A stretch of 64,000 bases of DNA. It comes from Floccularia luteovirens (lineage: Eukaryota; Basidiomycota; Agaricomycetes; Agaricales; Squamanitaceae). Below, one piece after another: positions 36,775 through 49,566 of this stretch. Location: positions 2,232,001 through 2,296,000 of the forward strand of contig VSJF01000004.1 of assembly GCA_009739215.1 (NCBI GenBank), given 5' to 3'. The position numbers were made by a program, and so were the translations under genes. The notes beneath the pieces are model-generated. The model was given only the letters and a program-made list of their open reading frames with translations, searched no databases and was not told the origin of the DNA. Every line of letters begins with the position of its first letter. Position 1 is the first letter of the stretch.

Positions 36775-36795
36775 ATCATCATCATCATCATCATC
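36775..36795 (+). repeat. ATC microsatellite
   Basis: Seven perfect ATC triplets in the cyclin 3' flank. Non-coding as far as I can see. Confidence 0.9.
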
Positions 36796-38227
36796 CCCAT
36801 GTCAACATACCCTTATATTATTTACATTAATCTATCCCCTAATCATACGAGTTACCCTACATATCATACATCCATTATTACAACCACATCACCATTTGCA
36901 TACCTCATGTCTCTTTTTCTCTGTATCTGTGTACCTACCAATAATCAGTACTTTATACTATCAGTTTGGTAGGAAATGAAGGAACCACTTATATGCCCGG
37001 TTGGGGATGAATCTTATGGTATGTATTACTTACTGACCACATATCCTGTATGGTTAATATTACGGTTCTACATATGAGTATGTAGTATATAAAATGTATG
37101 GACCCTATACCGTTCCTGATCCTATGTAATAACGGGGGGCTTCAACCCGAACGGATAAAATTTAAGTTCATGATCAAGTGGAGACTAAGCTAATATTGGA
37201 ATGCGAAACGAAAAATCCATAAGTGCCGAAATGAATGGGAATTTGACATATACTTCATGAAGACTTCTCAATCAGAACCATAATCTCTCCATGCTCAGTG
37301 GAGATAGACGCATGCATGCCATTATGCCTGTCCACAAACCGCACACTGTGACAATGGAAATTTGGAATCATGACTGCCTTTTCTTCACCATCACACATAC
37401 TTTATGTAACCTTTGCGCCAAGCGGTCATCAAAAGTAGATGATATAAGAGTTTTATTTACTGGGTAGCGAGCATGTGAAATCGGGTGTTGAGAAAACAGC
37501 TAGGTTCGAGGAGACAACAACCACACGGTTTTCTATTGATAATACTTAGAATAAGTTGGGAGGACCTGCTCCAAAGCAGCGGAAGCTAAGCAGGGTCACC
37601 TAGATGATAAAAGAGGTTCAATTTTATCAACCTATCCTATGTACGAAATCATAATTTGTGGATTAGATTAGTATTATTGCTCTATGAGAACATGAGCAAC
37701 GAGATAATGCTCTAGTAGTGCCAGAAGCGAAACTTAGCAGTCACTCACTGAGACGAAAAACAAAATATTTGGTATAAAAAGTGCAGAGTACATTCTAGTA
37801 TCCACCAATACATCTAAAGCTCTGATCATCAGCTATATCATCGTTACTGCTGAGCATGGGTACTCATTAACATTGACAACAAATCTAGATTTCCTGGCTT
37901 GGAGACGCGTTCATTGATGGCTCTGATCAGCCATATTCGTTGTCGATCATGGAAAACCCCGGGCCCTCAGAATAACATAGCTCATGAAGCATGACTTGAA
38001 TAAACCACATATGATGGGGTATGTAAAGTAAGAACGTGCCAATGATTTGGTTTCGGATCAGCTTTTTCAACGCCCTTTGATGAGAAGTGGTCCATGGCGA
38101 GTACGACCTGAGCAGTCGGATCAATATCACATGTAGAGCATCGGTAGAACAGGGTAGAGTAAGTATGACCGATAACATCATAGCCTAGAGCAAGTTAAGA
38201 GCAGAGACGCGAGTAATGAGCTTGAGC

Positions 38228-38264
38228 ATTCGTTCATTGCTTCATAATGAAGCAATGAACGAAT
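38228..38264. repeat. perfect 37-bp palindrome
   Basis: The left arm ATTCGTTCATTGCTTCAT (38228-38245) and the right arm 38247-38264 are exact reverse complements, separated by a single A. It could form a hairpin or cruciform. It has no T tail like a simple terminator and lies far from any gene. Confidence 0.9.
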
Positions 38265-39596
38265 CCTTAAGCCGCGTCATTCCCTCACCCTCTTTTCAAG
38301 ATTGCTTCCAACTCCAAGAGGACAAGCCTATCATACTGAGTTTCCACCAACAACCCGTATTAAGGTTTTAAAAGTGGAGAAGCTTCGTCAGGTCCTAGTG
38401 CCGCATTTTGGTCAAAATTACTAGGGGTATCGAGAAAAACAATGGGGAGGCCTTTATTTGGACAAGAAACGGTAAAAGATCAGTTGTGCAAGTTCCTATC
38501 TGCAAAGGAAGGGTTTAGATAACTAAGCAATACTTGCCTAGTCGTCACATACAAGGTTGTCACAGGCACAACGTCCTCAGGACTTATTGCTCTAGGTCAG
38601 ATGCTAGTGAGACTCGAAGATTGTGCGGCACAGCCTGACCTGACCCGCCCCATAGCGTGATGTTTACAATCCCGAGGATAACAAGTAACTTATCGCGTTA
38701 CTTTCGAACGTCGACCCACTATCGTAAAACCGCATTTGATTATCAGTGGAAAGCCCACGGAGCATCCCCATCTTCTGATGTTTGCAAAGTTCTCCCCGTT
38801 AAATAGTCCAAGGACCCAGAACGTCCGAGCAGCCCCGACTCACAATCTGATGCATCAATGCTAATGATCTACTTGATCCTTAGCAGAAAGATATCAGATG
38901 TAAGAAGTGATGCCACAAAAGAATGAATGCCCTTTTAAACTACGGGAAAGCGCTGAAGGACAGCGCGTTAGGGTGTTTGCAGTATCGTTTGCGGAACTTC
39001 ACGTTCGATCGGAGGAGTTACAACGGATACCCCCATTCTTATCTCTGAATTATAGTAGACATTGAGTGGGTGCTGGTGTGAAGATCGAGATCTGAGGTGT
39101 TAATGCACATTGTGGGACAAAGTACCCAGCGCTGTTGTCATTTTAACTGTTCATCAATCAGCCAACACCTTATGATTGACAGTTACATACATACTTATTT
39201 TAGGCAAATGTCGAAGATTGCCAATTGAATAGGAGCTCCGGGTCCGGGGGGTGCGTGGTTTAAACCTTAGCACAGACAACTCCATATCTTGCATCCTCGG
39301 AGAAAGAAAGAAAAAAGAAAATGATGAGAATCATTAGGTAGCAGAAAGTGACCGAAGGGCCGCGAAGAATACACAGATCTATACCACGCGTAAAGTTGTA
39401 TCATGTGCGTTCTGTGTCGTGGAACCAAGATCATCAATACATGCGCCAATCATTACTGCGATACAACTTCGAGCTTGTGACTTGTTATATATACATGGTA
39501 GATGTAAAACAGTGAATCTATGATCGTAATGAAATTAATAATTTCAATACACAAGAAACTGACACGTAGGGTGAGAGATATGCATACCAGGTCTAA

Positions 39597-40838
39597 CTAC
39601 AAAAGATTCACATAAGATGCGGGGAATAATCCTTTCTTCCCGTTCACCTCACCTGTCCACCTACACAAAGAAAGTAAGTTCAGGTATCTTCTGTGCCTGG
39701 TGCCTATGACAGCAAAACGGTAAGACGTACCAATCGTCCGAAGTCCTATCTGTGATCAAAATCCTTTCTCCTTCTTTGATATTAAGATCACCTGGTTCCT
39801 AAAAAACGTGTAGGGTCAGAAACAATTCAATACAGAGCGATGAGGGGGAAATTGAGTGGCCAAGCCAGGGGTACGACGGTAAAAACTCCCCACCTGTGAA
39901 TCATAGTCATACAACGCCTCTGCCCACTCCCCCTGCTCCTCTTCCTGTTCCTCTTCTTGCTGCTGCTGCTGCTGATACCGAGAAACAGGTGGAGGTGCAG
40001 GAGCGGGTGGTGGCGGTGGTGGAGATGACATATCAGGAGAACTCTCTGCAGATGGCATTCGACGAGTCGGTGGAGGCGCGAAATTGTTCTGTTTAGGTGT
40101 AAAAGCAGATGGTATGACGGGCGGAGGTGGGGTTGCACTCTTATTCGCTGTCGAGTTTCGAAGAGATCCAAAGAGGTTCTTTGCAGATGAAGTATCCACG
40201 TCTGAGCCAAATTTCTGTCAATACAAATATTGAGGAGTTGGTAGGTCAGTTACTGCATATTATGGAAAAGAATAGGGGTAGCGATAGCTCACACGGATAG
40301 ATTTAAGATTAGCAACGCTAGAAGATGGTTTATCTGCAACTGGCGGTGCGGCGTTGTTATTTCGACCCGAAAACGCTGCCACTCGTCCTGCTATACTTGA
40401 AATTTCTGATTCCCCAACCTGCACACAAAGTCTATAAGTTAGCATCACGACATATTCCCTCATCCGGATCAACATCAGATCGAACACAACGGATAGTACG
40501 CACACCACTACCAGACGAGTTCGCATTGGCATTATTCGATCTAGGTGCCATATTCCTCATACCCGCTGAAAACAGTTTAGCAGCTGTCTCGGGGTTGTTT
40601 GCCAACGTTCTCGTTACACCCGCTACTGCATCAGAAGCAGCCGCCCCCGACGATGCACTAGGACCTTTTGAGGCGAAGATCTCAGGTCGGCTTGTAAAGT
40701 ACCTACATGAAGGGTTTCATTAGGAGGTGAAATACAGATGAGTTCTGATTCAATGGGATAAGATCACAAAACACTCAACTCGTCTAGCAGGTTGAAAAAC
40801 GCATCTTTTTCGTTCGATTGCAGATTCGTAAACACCAT
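39597..40838 (-). CDS. csh3: SH3-domain actin-patch protein (Csh3 / LSB-type)
   Basis: Six exons (40838-40780, 40702-40504, 40418-40293, 40214-39894, 39798-39731, 39660-39597) sum exactly to 278 residues. The start MVFTNLQSNEKDAFFNLLDE followed by YFTSRPEIF is the conserved head of basidiomycete and fission-yeast Csh3 proteins. SSIAGRVAAFSGR is the middle conserved motif. A Pro-rich stretch and Gln/Glu run precede one SH3 domain at about residues 224-278: EALYDYDSQEPGDLNIKEGE, then DDWWTGEVNGKKGLFPASYV. The ALYDYD, WW and PASYV landmarks of an SH3 fold are all present. The family binds WASP-type proteins at cortical actin sites. The first intron's donor (GTTGAG) is non-consensus but frame and conservation support it. 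Confidence 0.85.
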
Positions 40839-41571
40839 CTCTTATCTTTCCCCAGATATCTATATTCCGGTGTTTCAATAGCTCCCGAGATGCAAAAGAA
40901 TCAAAAATGCAACAAAAGAAGTTAGTAGTGGTGGTTTAAAGTAGAAGGTAAGTTGTAATGTCACGATGCTGCTAACTTTATCTTACAATTTGTGACAAAT
41001 ACATATGACGAAAAATCAAATTTAGGGGGAACACCATTTCCTTTCTTTTATTTAGAAAAAGAAAGCGGCTAACTAACTAAACAGATTAAGCAAAAGAAAA
41101 TGGACAAAATTGCGACGACCAGTCTTTAAAAAAACACGATGATAAAAAAAGAAGGAAAAATTGCTAAGTTAAACAACCTGACCTGCCTGCAATAACAACA
41201 ATGACCAGCTAATCAACATAGAATATGGGAAGTCATGATTTTAATTAACAAATGTGGAATGACTTTTGTGAAGATCGAAGTTGGGGGAGGTGTATTGTAT
41301 GTATATAAACCGAATGAAGGCAAGGTAACGTAAGGTACAGCGTTCGAGTTTGGAGAGGTGAGGGGTGATTTTAGATGGAGGGGTCGAGGAAAGCATTGTG
41401 GGCAAAGCAGTGGATGATGTATGGTCGCGATAGGATCCCGACATAACAAGTCTCCGTTGAATGACAGCCAGGGGGGACGAGAGGGGTGATAAGAGCTACA
41501 AGCTCATCAAGATCGGGGCTAGTTCCGTCCGCTCACATATATAAATCTCCGAAAAAAACACCAGTTCAATT
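40839..41571. other. intergenic, csh3 promoter and Gln-rich gene 3' end
   Basis: AT-rich and A-rich runs around 41040-41160, no credible ORF. Confidence 0.45.
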
Positions 41572-44500
41572 TCATTGCGATTGCGTCCAGTTAAACAATT
41601 CAAAATCTCCCGGTAGAACCTGGTCCACAGGTGAGCCTCCCCCTACACCTTGCCCCAACATCTGGTTACCACCTCCCATGCTAAGACCCCCTGCAAGACC
41701 ACCAGCAGATACAGGCGTAGCAGACATACCCCGCAAATGACCCTGCCCCTGTGCTTGCTGAGATTGCAAATCACCATGACCTGGTGAAGGTGCAAACGGG
41801 AAATTCCCGCCCCATTGGCTATTTGGTGAAGACGGTGCACCACCACCTTGTTGCATTTGCATCTGCTGTTGCTGTTGCCAGCCTCTTTGTTGAGCTTGCT
41901 GCGCTTGTTGTTGGTGCATCATCATTCTTTGATAGTCATCTTGTCCGATTGAGGCTCCTCTTGTGGGCACACGTGGGGTCATTGGTGAAGGTGCATTTTC
42001 AGATGGCGATCGTGTACTGCGTGCGATTCCTGGTATTGTAGAATTTGAGCGTAGGACAGGGGGGAATATTTCTCCAGCGCCACCGCCTCCAGTACTACTA
42101 CCACCACCAGACGCAGGAGAGCCGATATGTGTAGGTGATGATGCTGACATTTGCTGTTGTTGATTAAGCTGCTGCTGCTGCTGTAACCGCTGTTGCTCTT
42201 GCGCCTGTCGAACCCGTTCCTGCTGCAGCTGCTTGGGCAAACGCAACTTGTCTTTGCGGAGTCATCATCATCCCTGAACTTGAGCCCGGACCCGGACCTC
42301 CCACCATGCCCACCCATACCTCCACCAACTGCACCTGCACGAGCTTGTTGTTGTAGTAATAGGAGCTGTCTTTGTTGAGGTGTCAAGTTCCCACCAGCTC
42401 CCATCATGCTCGCTAACGCTCTTGGATCCATACCGCCACTAGCACCAAACATATTACCACCACCTTGCCCGGGCCCCGATCCAGAAGCAACACCCTGCAC
42501 CATGGATGACTGATGTTGCACTGGCGAAGAAGGTGAAGTTCCCTGAAGTGCGAACTGTGCATTACCCATTCCACCCATTCCCATTCCGCCCATTCCTTGT
42601 TGCTGCGAGAGATGCTGTTGGTGTTGCTGCTGCTGCTGCTGTTGGTGTTGATGTTGCTGCTGTTGCTGCTGCTGATGTTGTTGCATAGCCGCTAACTGTG
42701 CATTACCAATTGCAATACCACTAGGACCTGCTGTACGATGCATTTGACCTTGTTGTGCCTGTTGCTGTTGCTGTTGCTGTTGTTGCTGTTGCTGCTCATG
42801 TTGACGTTGTTGTTGCATCGCTTGCTATTTAAAACAGAGAAGTATCAGATATGTCCTCTCACAACGTTGAAGAGCACTCACCTGCATAACAATCATTTTC
42901 TGAATCTGCGCCTGAACTGGTAACTGTTGGAACCCAGGTACATTCCTCAGCATATACTGTACGAATGGATGATGAGGGGTCTGTAACATTTGATATGCAA
43001 GTTGTACCGGTGTTGCGGGTCCTGAAGGATTACTTCCGCCACCACCCGCTGCATTTCCCAAGCCAATAACGCCAGCGCCGCCGGGATTGTTGCTACCAGA
43101 GACTCCAGCTATGTTGACGTTCATGGGCATACCCATCCCTCCCCCTCCGCCACCACCATTATTACTTCCGGCACTTCCACCCCCCGCACCACCACCGCCA
43201 CCACCGGGCATCATACCGGACATCTGCTGAACCTGATTTTGTTGATTCTGTCGATCCAGGGTACCTTGAACCTGCTGTCCGTGTCCTTGCGATTGTCCCA
43301 TAGCCTGGGGTGACATCTGTCTCGTAGCGGCGGACTGTTGTCTTTGCTGATGTTGCTGTTGGGCTGCACGTTGCTGGGCTTGTTTCATACGTTCCCTTTC
43401 CGCCATTGCCATCTGTTGTTGTTGTTGTTGTTGTTGTTGTTGCTGCTGCTGCTGGACCTGTTGTTGTTGATGTTGCTGGGCTTGTTGTTGAGCTTCCGTT
43501 GAACCAAGCACACCTGGTATGCCTTGCCCTTGCATGTCCATTTGCAATAACTGTTGTTGCGTATTGTACTGCTGTTGGTGGTGCTGCTGCTGTTGCTGTG
43601 GGGAAACAGTATTTGGGCCGTTCGACATAGAAACTGAGAAATGAGTAGAAGTTGGTGTGGTAGCAGCAGGTACTGCAGAAGGCGCTGTGGCTGGTGGAGG
43701 CATCATACTACTAGCAGAAGGGTGTTTGCTCTCCCCTGTATCACGCCTCTTGCTCGTCACATCAGTATGAGCCTCATCCGGCCTGTCTCGTTTCAAGGTA
43801 GGCGTGTTGTTGGTATTAGCGTTGATATGGGTGTTTATAGTAGCAGAAGCAGAAGACGTTATGCCTATCTGCTGCCTCCGGGCAATTTCCTTTGCAAATA
43901 TTAATGGAAGTTCCGCATATATCTGCCTTATCCGATCTGTCGATGCAAAGTCAATTATTGGGGGTGGTTCCATGCTTGGGAGCAACATGTTGCTATGATT
44001 CTGTGAGAGGGATGAAATTAAAAGAAAGATCTACATGGTAAGATATTGACATACTCCTTGACGACTATGATCAGCGGCAGCAGCAAGCCAAGCAAGATTA
44101 GATTGAAGGCGGTTAGAAAATCTAAACATCTAGTTCAGCAACTGAAGCTAGAATGCGAATCAATTGTCAAGGTACCCACTGTTGGAAGCGTTGGTCAGAT
44201 GCTGTCAACCCCTTTCCTTGAAATATCATACATATCCTAGGAGAAACAATAAGATCGACCAAGAGCAAATATAGAAAGACATACCTCAAAAGTTCGGCGT
44301 TCAACTCTAATATTGATACGACCTTTGCATCATTCTGCTGTGAGCCCGAATGTGGAGTTGACGGAGATTCGACGACAGGGGAGATCGTGGCAGGTGATTG
44401 GCGCTGAGGGGGTGCCGCAGCAGCATTTCCAGACGTCTTGCCTGGACTGGCAGCATCATGTTTGGGAGACTCCTGTGCAGCTGGCACCTGATGTTGCTGC

Positions 44501-45195
44501 TGCAAAGAAGCATTTTGCTCCAAGCCTTCATCACTTTCACATTTCTTCTCTTCCACCACACCATTCACCTCTTGTGTAGTGGTGTTCCTCGTTTTTGAGA
44601 CCTCATCTGAGTTACTCACATGGGGCGAGGTATGTGATGGATTATCCTCCACTATACCTGACGGTGGTTCGTCATCGTGTTCTGGCGGAGGCGACAGCTC
44701 TGTTAGAGGAGTAGATATACGCGAAGCGGTAGCTCCAGCCGCGTCTTCTTCCTCTTCTTGTACAGCGCGCGTAGGATTATGGGCGTCTACGGGAGTTGCA
44801 CTATCGCTTTCTGCGGCAGAATTGTTGTTGTCCTGGGCTTGCTCTGGCGGTGGACTGCGAGAGGCGGTAGCTGAGAGAGGTGGGGGGGACAAAGAGGCGG
44901 TATCTGGTACAGGAGATAATGAAGAACTCGTGTCGCGGGGAGGTGGGGTAGCAGTGATGGGTACGGGGGTGGCGGATGGCGAAGTCAGCGAATTCAGGGT
45001 TGGGTTTTGATGTTGAGGGGAGAGGACGGGTGAATGGGATCGTTGGATTTGATGTGGAGACGGAGAGTTGTGGATGAAGTCTTCGTGAGGGGATATAGGA
45101 GACCAGGGAATGATTTTGTGGTGGTCTTGGATGATGGGCTGGTTTTGGTGTGGAGAGAGGGGATTTGAGTGGTGATTACGATCAAGATGAATCAT
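41572..45195 (-). CDS. glutamine-rich coactivator-like nuclear protein (two frame breaks)
   Basis: Five exons (45195-44285, 44236-44180, 44121-44055, 44000-42882, 42824-41572), about 1,130 residues. The head is His/Pro/Ser-rich. At residues about 305-345 comes a conserved-looking segment, GLTASDQRFQQFSNRLQSNL then AWLAAAADHSRQG, and then MEPPPIIDFASTDRIRQIYA. The rest has long Gln runs (CAG/CAA), Gly-rich linkers, and a compact motif PFVQYMLRNVPGFQQLPVQA. The end is ELFNWTQSQ. The helix-plus-Gln plan recalls SS18/SSXT-type chromatin coactivators, but I cannot assign a subunit. In exon 5 the frame shifts +1 at about 42300 (a GGG run) and again at about 42238 (a CCC run). Between them the third frame reads SSSGMMMTPQRQVAFA, clearly protein-like. 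No intron fits, so these are indels or errors. Confidence 0.65.
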
Positions 45196-45580
45196 TGAAA
45201 AGGGGAAGAGGACGGAAGGGGAGACGGAGGAGAAGCGACGGAACGGAAAGAGTCAGCGAGTGTGCTGAGCTGAGAGAGTAAACAGCGTCGATGGTGAAGA
45301 GCGTGCGACTATCGGAGTCTTAAACTGTTCGCTGTGTATTCCTTTAACTATCGTTAGTTGAGCAGTAGTTTTAGAGTATTTAGCAGCTATTTAGTCTGCT
45401 GAAATCACCACATTCTGCCGCGGGTTTCACCAATTGGTAGCAACAACAGCATAGGCGTTGATCTTTCTCAGAGGAACACACCTTTTCATTATGTAATCTG
45501 TTTGGTTTGGCTTGCAATGTCCATCCTCATCATCCCATTAACGTCTGTGTTCTCAACAGACTCTCAAAGACACCAACAAT
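45196..45580. promoter_or_regulatory. divergent promoter region, Gln-rich gene and RPL8
   Basis: The start of the Gln-rich gene and the RPL8 leader face away from each other. Beyond that I see no specific site. Confidence 0.35.
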
Positions 45581-45752
45581 GTGAGTATTGCCCTCTGCTG
45601 ATCCCCCAAATCCATGTCCGTAGTGTTCCAGAGTGTCGCTGGGCCAAAGATGCATTCAAAAATCCCATTTTTTTGGTTGGATGCACTCAGAATGGATTGG
45701 ATGTTGTGCTAGGCTACTTTTCTGTTATCATGGTACTTACCTCTCTTTTCAG
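45581..45752 (+). other. 5' UTR intron of RPL8
   Basis: GTGAGTATTG at 45581 follows the leader end ACCAACAAT. A pyrimidine tract with CTCTCTTTTCAG ends at 45752, six bases before the start codon. Leader introns are common in fungal ribosomal protein genes. Confidence 0.6.
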
Positions 45753-45758
45753 AATACA

Positions 45759-46738
45759 ATGGGTCGTGTTATTAGGGCACAAAGGCGGTCCCACACAATC
45801 GTATGTTTTTGATTTTCTCCCAATAGCCTCAACTAAACTAATCTCGAAATCTCTCCAGTTCAAATCACACACCCACCACAACAAGAACCCTGCCAAACTT
45901 CGTAATCTCGACTTTGCAGAGAAGAATGGTTACATTCGTGGTATCGTAAAGGAAATTATTCACGACGCAGGCCGGTAAGCCACAATTCCATTGTCCTTTT
46001 ACTACCGCTAAGCTTTACCCACATAGTGGTGCCCCCCTCGCCCGTGTAGTCTTCCGCGATCCTTACCGTTACAAACTCCGTTCAGAAACCTTCATCGCAA
46101 CAGAAGGTCTCCACACCGGCGCGTTCATCTACTGTGGTAAAAAAGCAACTCTCACAATCGGTAATGTCCTTCCGGTGGCACAATGTCCAGAAGGTACAAT
46201 CGTCTGCAACATCGAAGAAAAAGTCGGTGACCGAGGTGCACTCGCACGCACTTCCGGAAACTATGCGACTGTGATTGGACACTCTCCTGATGATAACAAG
46301 ACAAGGATCAGACTGCCTAGTGGCTCCAAGAAGACCATCTCGGGTAGTGCTCGTGCAACGATTGGGATTGTGGCTGGTGGTGGAAGGATTGATAAACCTC
46401 TACTCAAAGCCGGTCGTGCATACCACAAATACAAAGCGAAGCGTTACAAGTACGTTCCATTCGTTTGATATTTCTACATATTTATGAACGAATCTATTCT
46501 AGCTGGCCCCGTACCCGTGGTGTGGCTATGAACCCTGTGGACCATCCTCACGGAGGAGGAAACCACCAACATATTGGAAAAGCATCTACCATTGCTCGTT
46601 CTGCCGTCCCCGGTCAGAAAGTTGGTCTCATTGCTGCTCGCAGGGTACGTCTTCCGTCTTTTCACTGTGCTTCTCTCATTAAGTCGTTCCTCATAGACTG
46701 GTCTGCTACGCGGTACAGTCAAAGTCAAGGAGGTATAG
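45759..46738 (+). CDS. RPL8: 60S ribosomal protein L8 (uL2)
   Basis: Component of the large subunit next to the peptidyl-transferase centre. Five coding exons (45759-45800, 45859-45974, 46027-46449, 46503-46644, 46697-46738) give exactly 254 residues, the family length. [14 protein letters not shown] starts the protein. [50 protein letters not shown] and [19 protein letters not shown] follow. The universally conserved [20 protein letters not shown] loop, with its functional histidine, is intact. It ends [11 protein letters not shown]. No frame problem. It converges on the FGGY kinase gene, with 199 bp between stops. Confidence 0.97.
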
Positions 46739-46937
46739 ACATATCTATCTTACAGCCTTCTTATGTTCCCGCCTTGCTACACCTACATATTACGTGTACA
46801 TACTCAAAAAGACCAACTCTGTATGCTTTTGCGTATGCCTTATTGCGACGAATATGCCTCTACATGCACCCTGGTCACTAAGTGTTATTTGCAATTTCAA
46901 CGGATAACAAAGACAGGCAAGTCTTCGCATCTCTTTA

Positions 46938-49380
46938 TCAATTAGATATTGCAGCATTCATTTCCTCGCGCCATCTCTGTTGCAAATCCGCCGTTTCTCG
47001 GAATATTTTATACTTCGCGCTAATCAACTTCCTCTCCCGTTCTGATGGGCGTGACGGGATTAATGTACCACGTGGTGTCATTTCAACCTGCAGGTAATGT
47101 AAAAAAACTAAGTTGTGTAACAGCACAAAATAGAACACACCATGATATTCCATAAATCTTGTGCTTGAGTCGTTGCATCCATTTTGTGTGAAACTTCTTT
47201 ATCGTTGCGGGCCGCAGTAGCGTCTGCCGCGAAGCGACCCAACATAGCAGACCCTCTAACGACCGCATCTACACCACCACCACCACTGCTATCTGGTAAG
47301 ACAACCCCAACACCTCCAATATCAGCTAACCGCTGGACGAATCCCAAACTCTTTGCTTGACCACCACTTATAAAGACAAATGAAACTTGATGACCTGCTT
47401 TGTTTAAAGTATCGAGTATGTGTAGATTTTGGAGGCAGAGTGATTCGACGGTTGTATGGTATAGTTTACAAAGGGAGGGGAGGGTTGAATCCTGTTTTTT
47501 TAGGAGGCAAGGATGGATAATCATATTTGGGGAGAGAAGCGAGTGGAGACATACCAACTCGAGACCAACAATCGACCCTCGCATCTGTGGATCTGCTATC
47601 GGGGACCTATTACCTACCGGAAAGGAGAATAAACACTCCATTTAACACACTAGCGAAGTTCGGGATACCATGAAAATCGGGATAAACATGTAAATGTCTC
47701 GTCAATTCTGTTAAACTTTCCACACCAGCCTGTCTTCGCATATCTTCCAACATATCTTCCAGCACTGGATTTAAAGTCACCAAGTTAGTATGGAACTTCG
47801 TGAACAAGAAAGGCGAAGCTTTCCTCACCTACGTAGATATTCTTCCCTTTCTCCTCAGCAATTTTTTCCAGCTCAGGATAAGCAGGGTGCGTTGTGAGTA
47901 TAAAATCGATTAACTAGAAAGTATCAGACATCCCTGTTGTCAGTAGACTGGTCGTTCCCAAGAAGAGAAAGATTATGTACTTGTCCAGTGGAAGATTGAC
48001 CACCTTCGTTCATCCACCATTCATTAAAAATCGCGTTCTAGTTGTAGTTTATGAGAGTCGGCCATTACCATGTAATGATAAGATAAAAGCTCACTTTGTA
48101 TGGTCCCCAGACTCCGTTCACAAACACACCCTTCGGGCTCTGATAGCTGGTTCAACAACCGGTTTATACCCAGAAAGCAGCAAAGGACACAGACCTGGAT
48201 AAGATGACAAGTGCTGGTCCCAGCAACTAGCGCAAGCCTATGTCCTGATTCTTCTAAAACAGGAGGATTATCTCCAGTCTCTGTTGGTGCAGATTTATTT
48301 TCTGATTCTACGGTATATTGAGCTGCAACTGTCCCCACCCATCCTGAGTACCTACATAACATCAGTCAATTATCATCAGACGATAGGATATATTTACACA
48401 AAGCAGAACTTACGCGTCAATGAGTGCACTCCCTACTGGTGTGCCTTCCACCAACCCAAGCTCCTCTGCTGCCTCTTTGGATAGCCCTTTCCCAACCGGC
48501 ATACCCGCCATCAAAACTTCCCCTTTTCCATCCTCACCTATCTTCCCTCCAGCACCAACCTGTGCGTACCCCCTTTCAACAAGATCTCCAAGTCCAATCT
48601 TCTCAAAGAAATCCGCTTGCCATCCATCATCACTACTGGGTACATACCCACATTTACAAGCCAAAGAACAACAGGAACGTGCCCTATTCCCTCCTGTTGC
48701 TTTATATGTCAGCCAGTCTGGAAGGTCAAAGAATTCGCAGGATGGGAACAGATTTGGTGACATGTGGGTTTTCAACCAGAGGACTTTTGGAATTTCCATC
48801 TCTAGCTGTACGTTGTCGCTTTAGTGTTCTTCATTGCAATGCTGGGAGAAAAAAAAGAACGCACACTCATCTTCCCTCCAACATAATCAAGCACCATTGA
48901 TCCCGTACGATTAATCCTCTCAGCCTCCACTTCCGCACGATGATCAGCCCATAAGATAATATTACGCGGACCGGGTGAGCCAAGTCCTTCACCACGCGTC
49001 ACACAAATAGGGGTACCACTGTGGTCTACGACTGCTAATGAACAAGTAGCGTCGAAGCCGAGACCTTTGATTTGATCCCGGATGATTTCAGGGTTTAAAG
49101 ATATATCTTTTTTATCTTATGAATTGATAATGGCCGTATATGTATAGGAAGTACTTGGCTCACCTTCACTCAAATTGTCTATACATATCCTCACCGCACA
49201 ACAAACTGCACGCCAGATATCTTCTGTGCTTTGTTCAAAGATCCGGTGATCTGTCGGATCTCGCCAAGTCTTTGTTTGAAAGATGCTTGACGCGACTACT
49301 GCACCGTCTCTAGTTACGAGTGCAGCGCGCACAGAGCCTGTGCCGACGTCAATACCAACATAATACTCGTCAGTTGGCAT
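46938..49380 (-). CDS. FGGY-family carbohydrate kinase (D-ribulokinase-like, YDR109C type)
   Basis: Phosphorylates a sugar such as D-ribulose using ATP; substrate is inferred from the YDR109C/FGGY subgroup. The start [20 protein letters not shown] holds the first phosphate loop (DVGTGSVR). [19 protein letters not shown], then [29 protein letters not shown] and [14 protein letters not shown] follow. [12 protein letters not shown] is the second nucleotide-binding element, with [11 protein letters not shown] after it. In the C-terminal half are [18 protein letters not shown] and [20 protein letters not shown], the adenosine motif. It ends [20 protein letters not shown]. About nine exons can be joined without frame problems. 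Cytosolic, no signal. Confidence 0.88.
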
Positions 49381-49566
49381 TTTTGGTGAGTAATCCGATA
49401 GTTGGAGTCTTTCACGATTTCGCACTTGGAAGCCGGAGCATACGGTCCGGTGCATTCATGATTGACTTGAGCTAAGAATTTACCGTTTGGTTTCGTTCTT
49501 GTCCTCACGATATCTTTTCAATGGCATACTTTCTATCAGGCTTTCTCTACAATCCCCCGCTTTTTT

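Larger units (their letters stand above)
36414..39596. other. about 3.2 kb without a convincing gene
   Basis: The first 500 bp, pyrimidine-rich, are the 3' UTR region of the cyclin. Beyond about 37,000 only short ORFs (such as 37927-38181, minus) occur. Features seen: an ATC microsatellite, a perfect 37-bp palindrome and an 18-base match to 5S rRNA box A (37577-37594). No tRNA with both internal boxes was found. Confidence 0.45.

Noticed and set aside
36785..36972. Possible CRISPR-like or satellite array near the ATC run
   Set aside because: Only a simple triplet microsatellite; no spacers or repeated units beyond it.
37500..37640. Possible tRNA or 5S gene
   Set aside because: A box A-like match and a GGTTCAA stretch are present, but no cloverleaf, acceptor pairing or 5S flanks could be drawn.
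41751..43904. Plus-strand ORFs opposite the Gln-rich gene (Leu- and Val-rich)
   Set aside because: Antisense of CAG/CAA repeats; apparent hydrophobic helices are artefacts.
45502..45978. 158-codon ORF starting upstream of RPL8
   Set aside because: It reads through the 5' UTR intron and first coding intron; RPL8 starts at 45759 ([12 protein letters not shown]).
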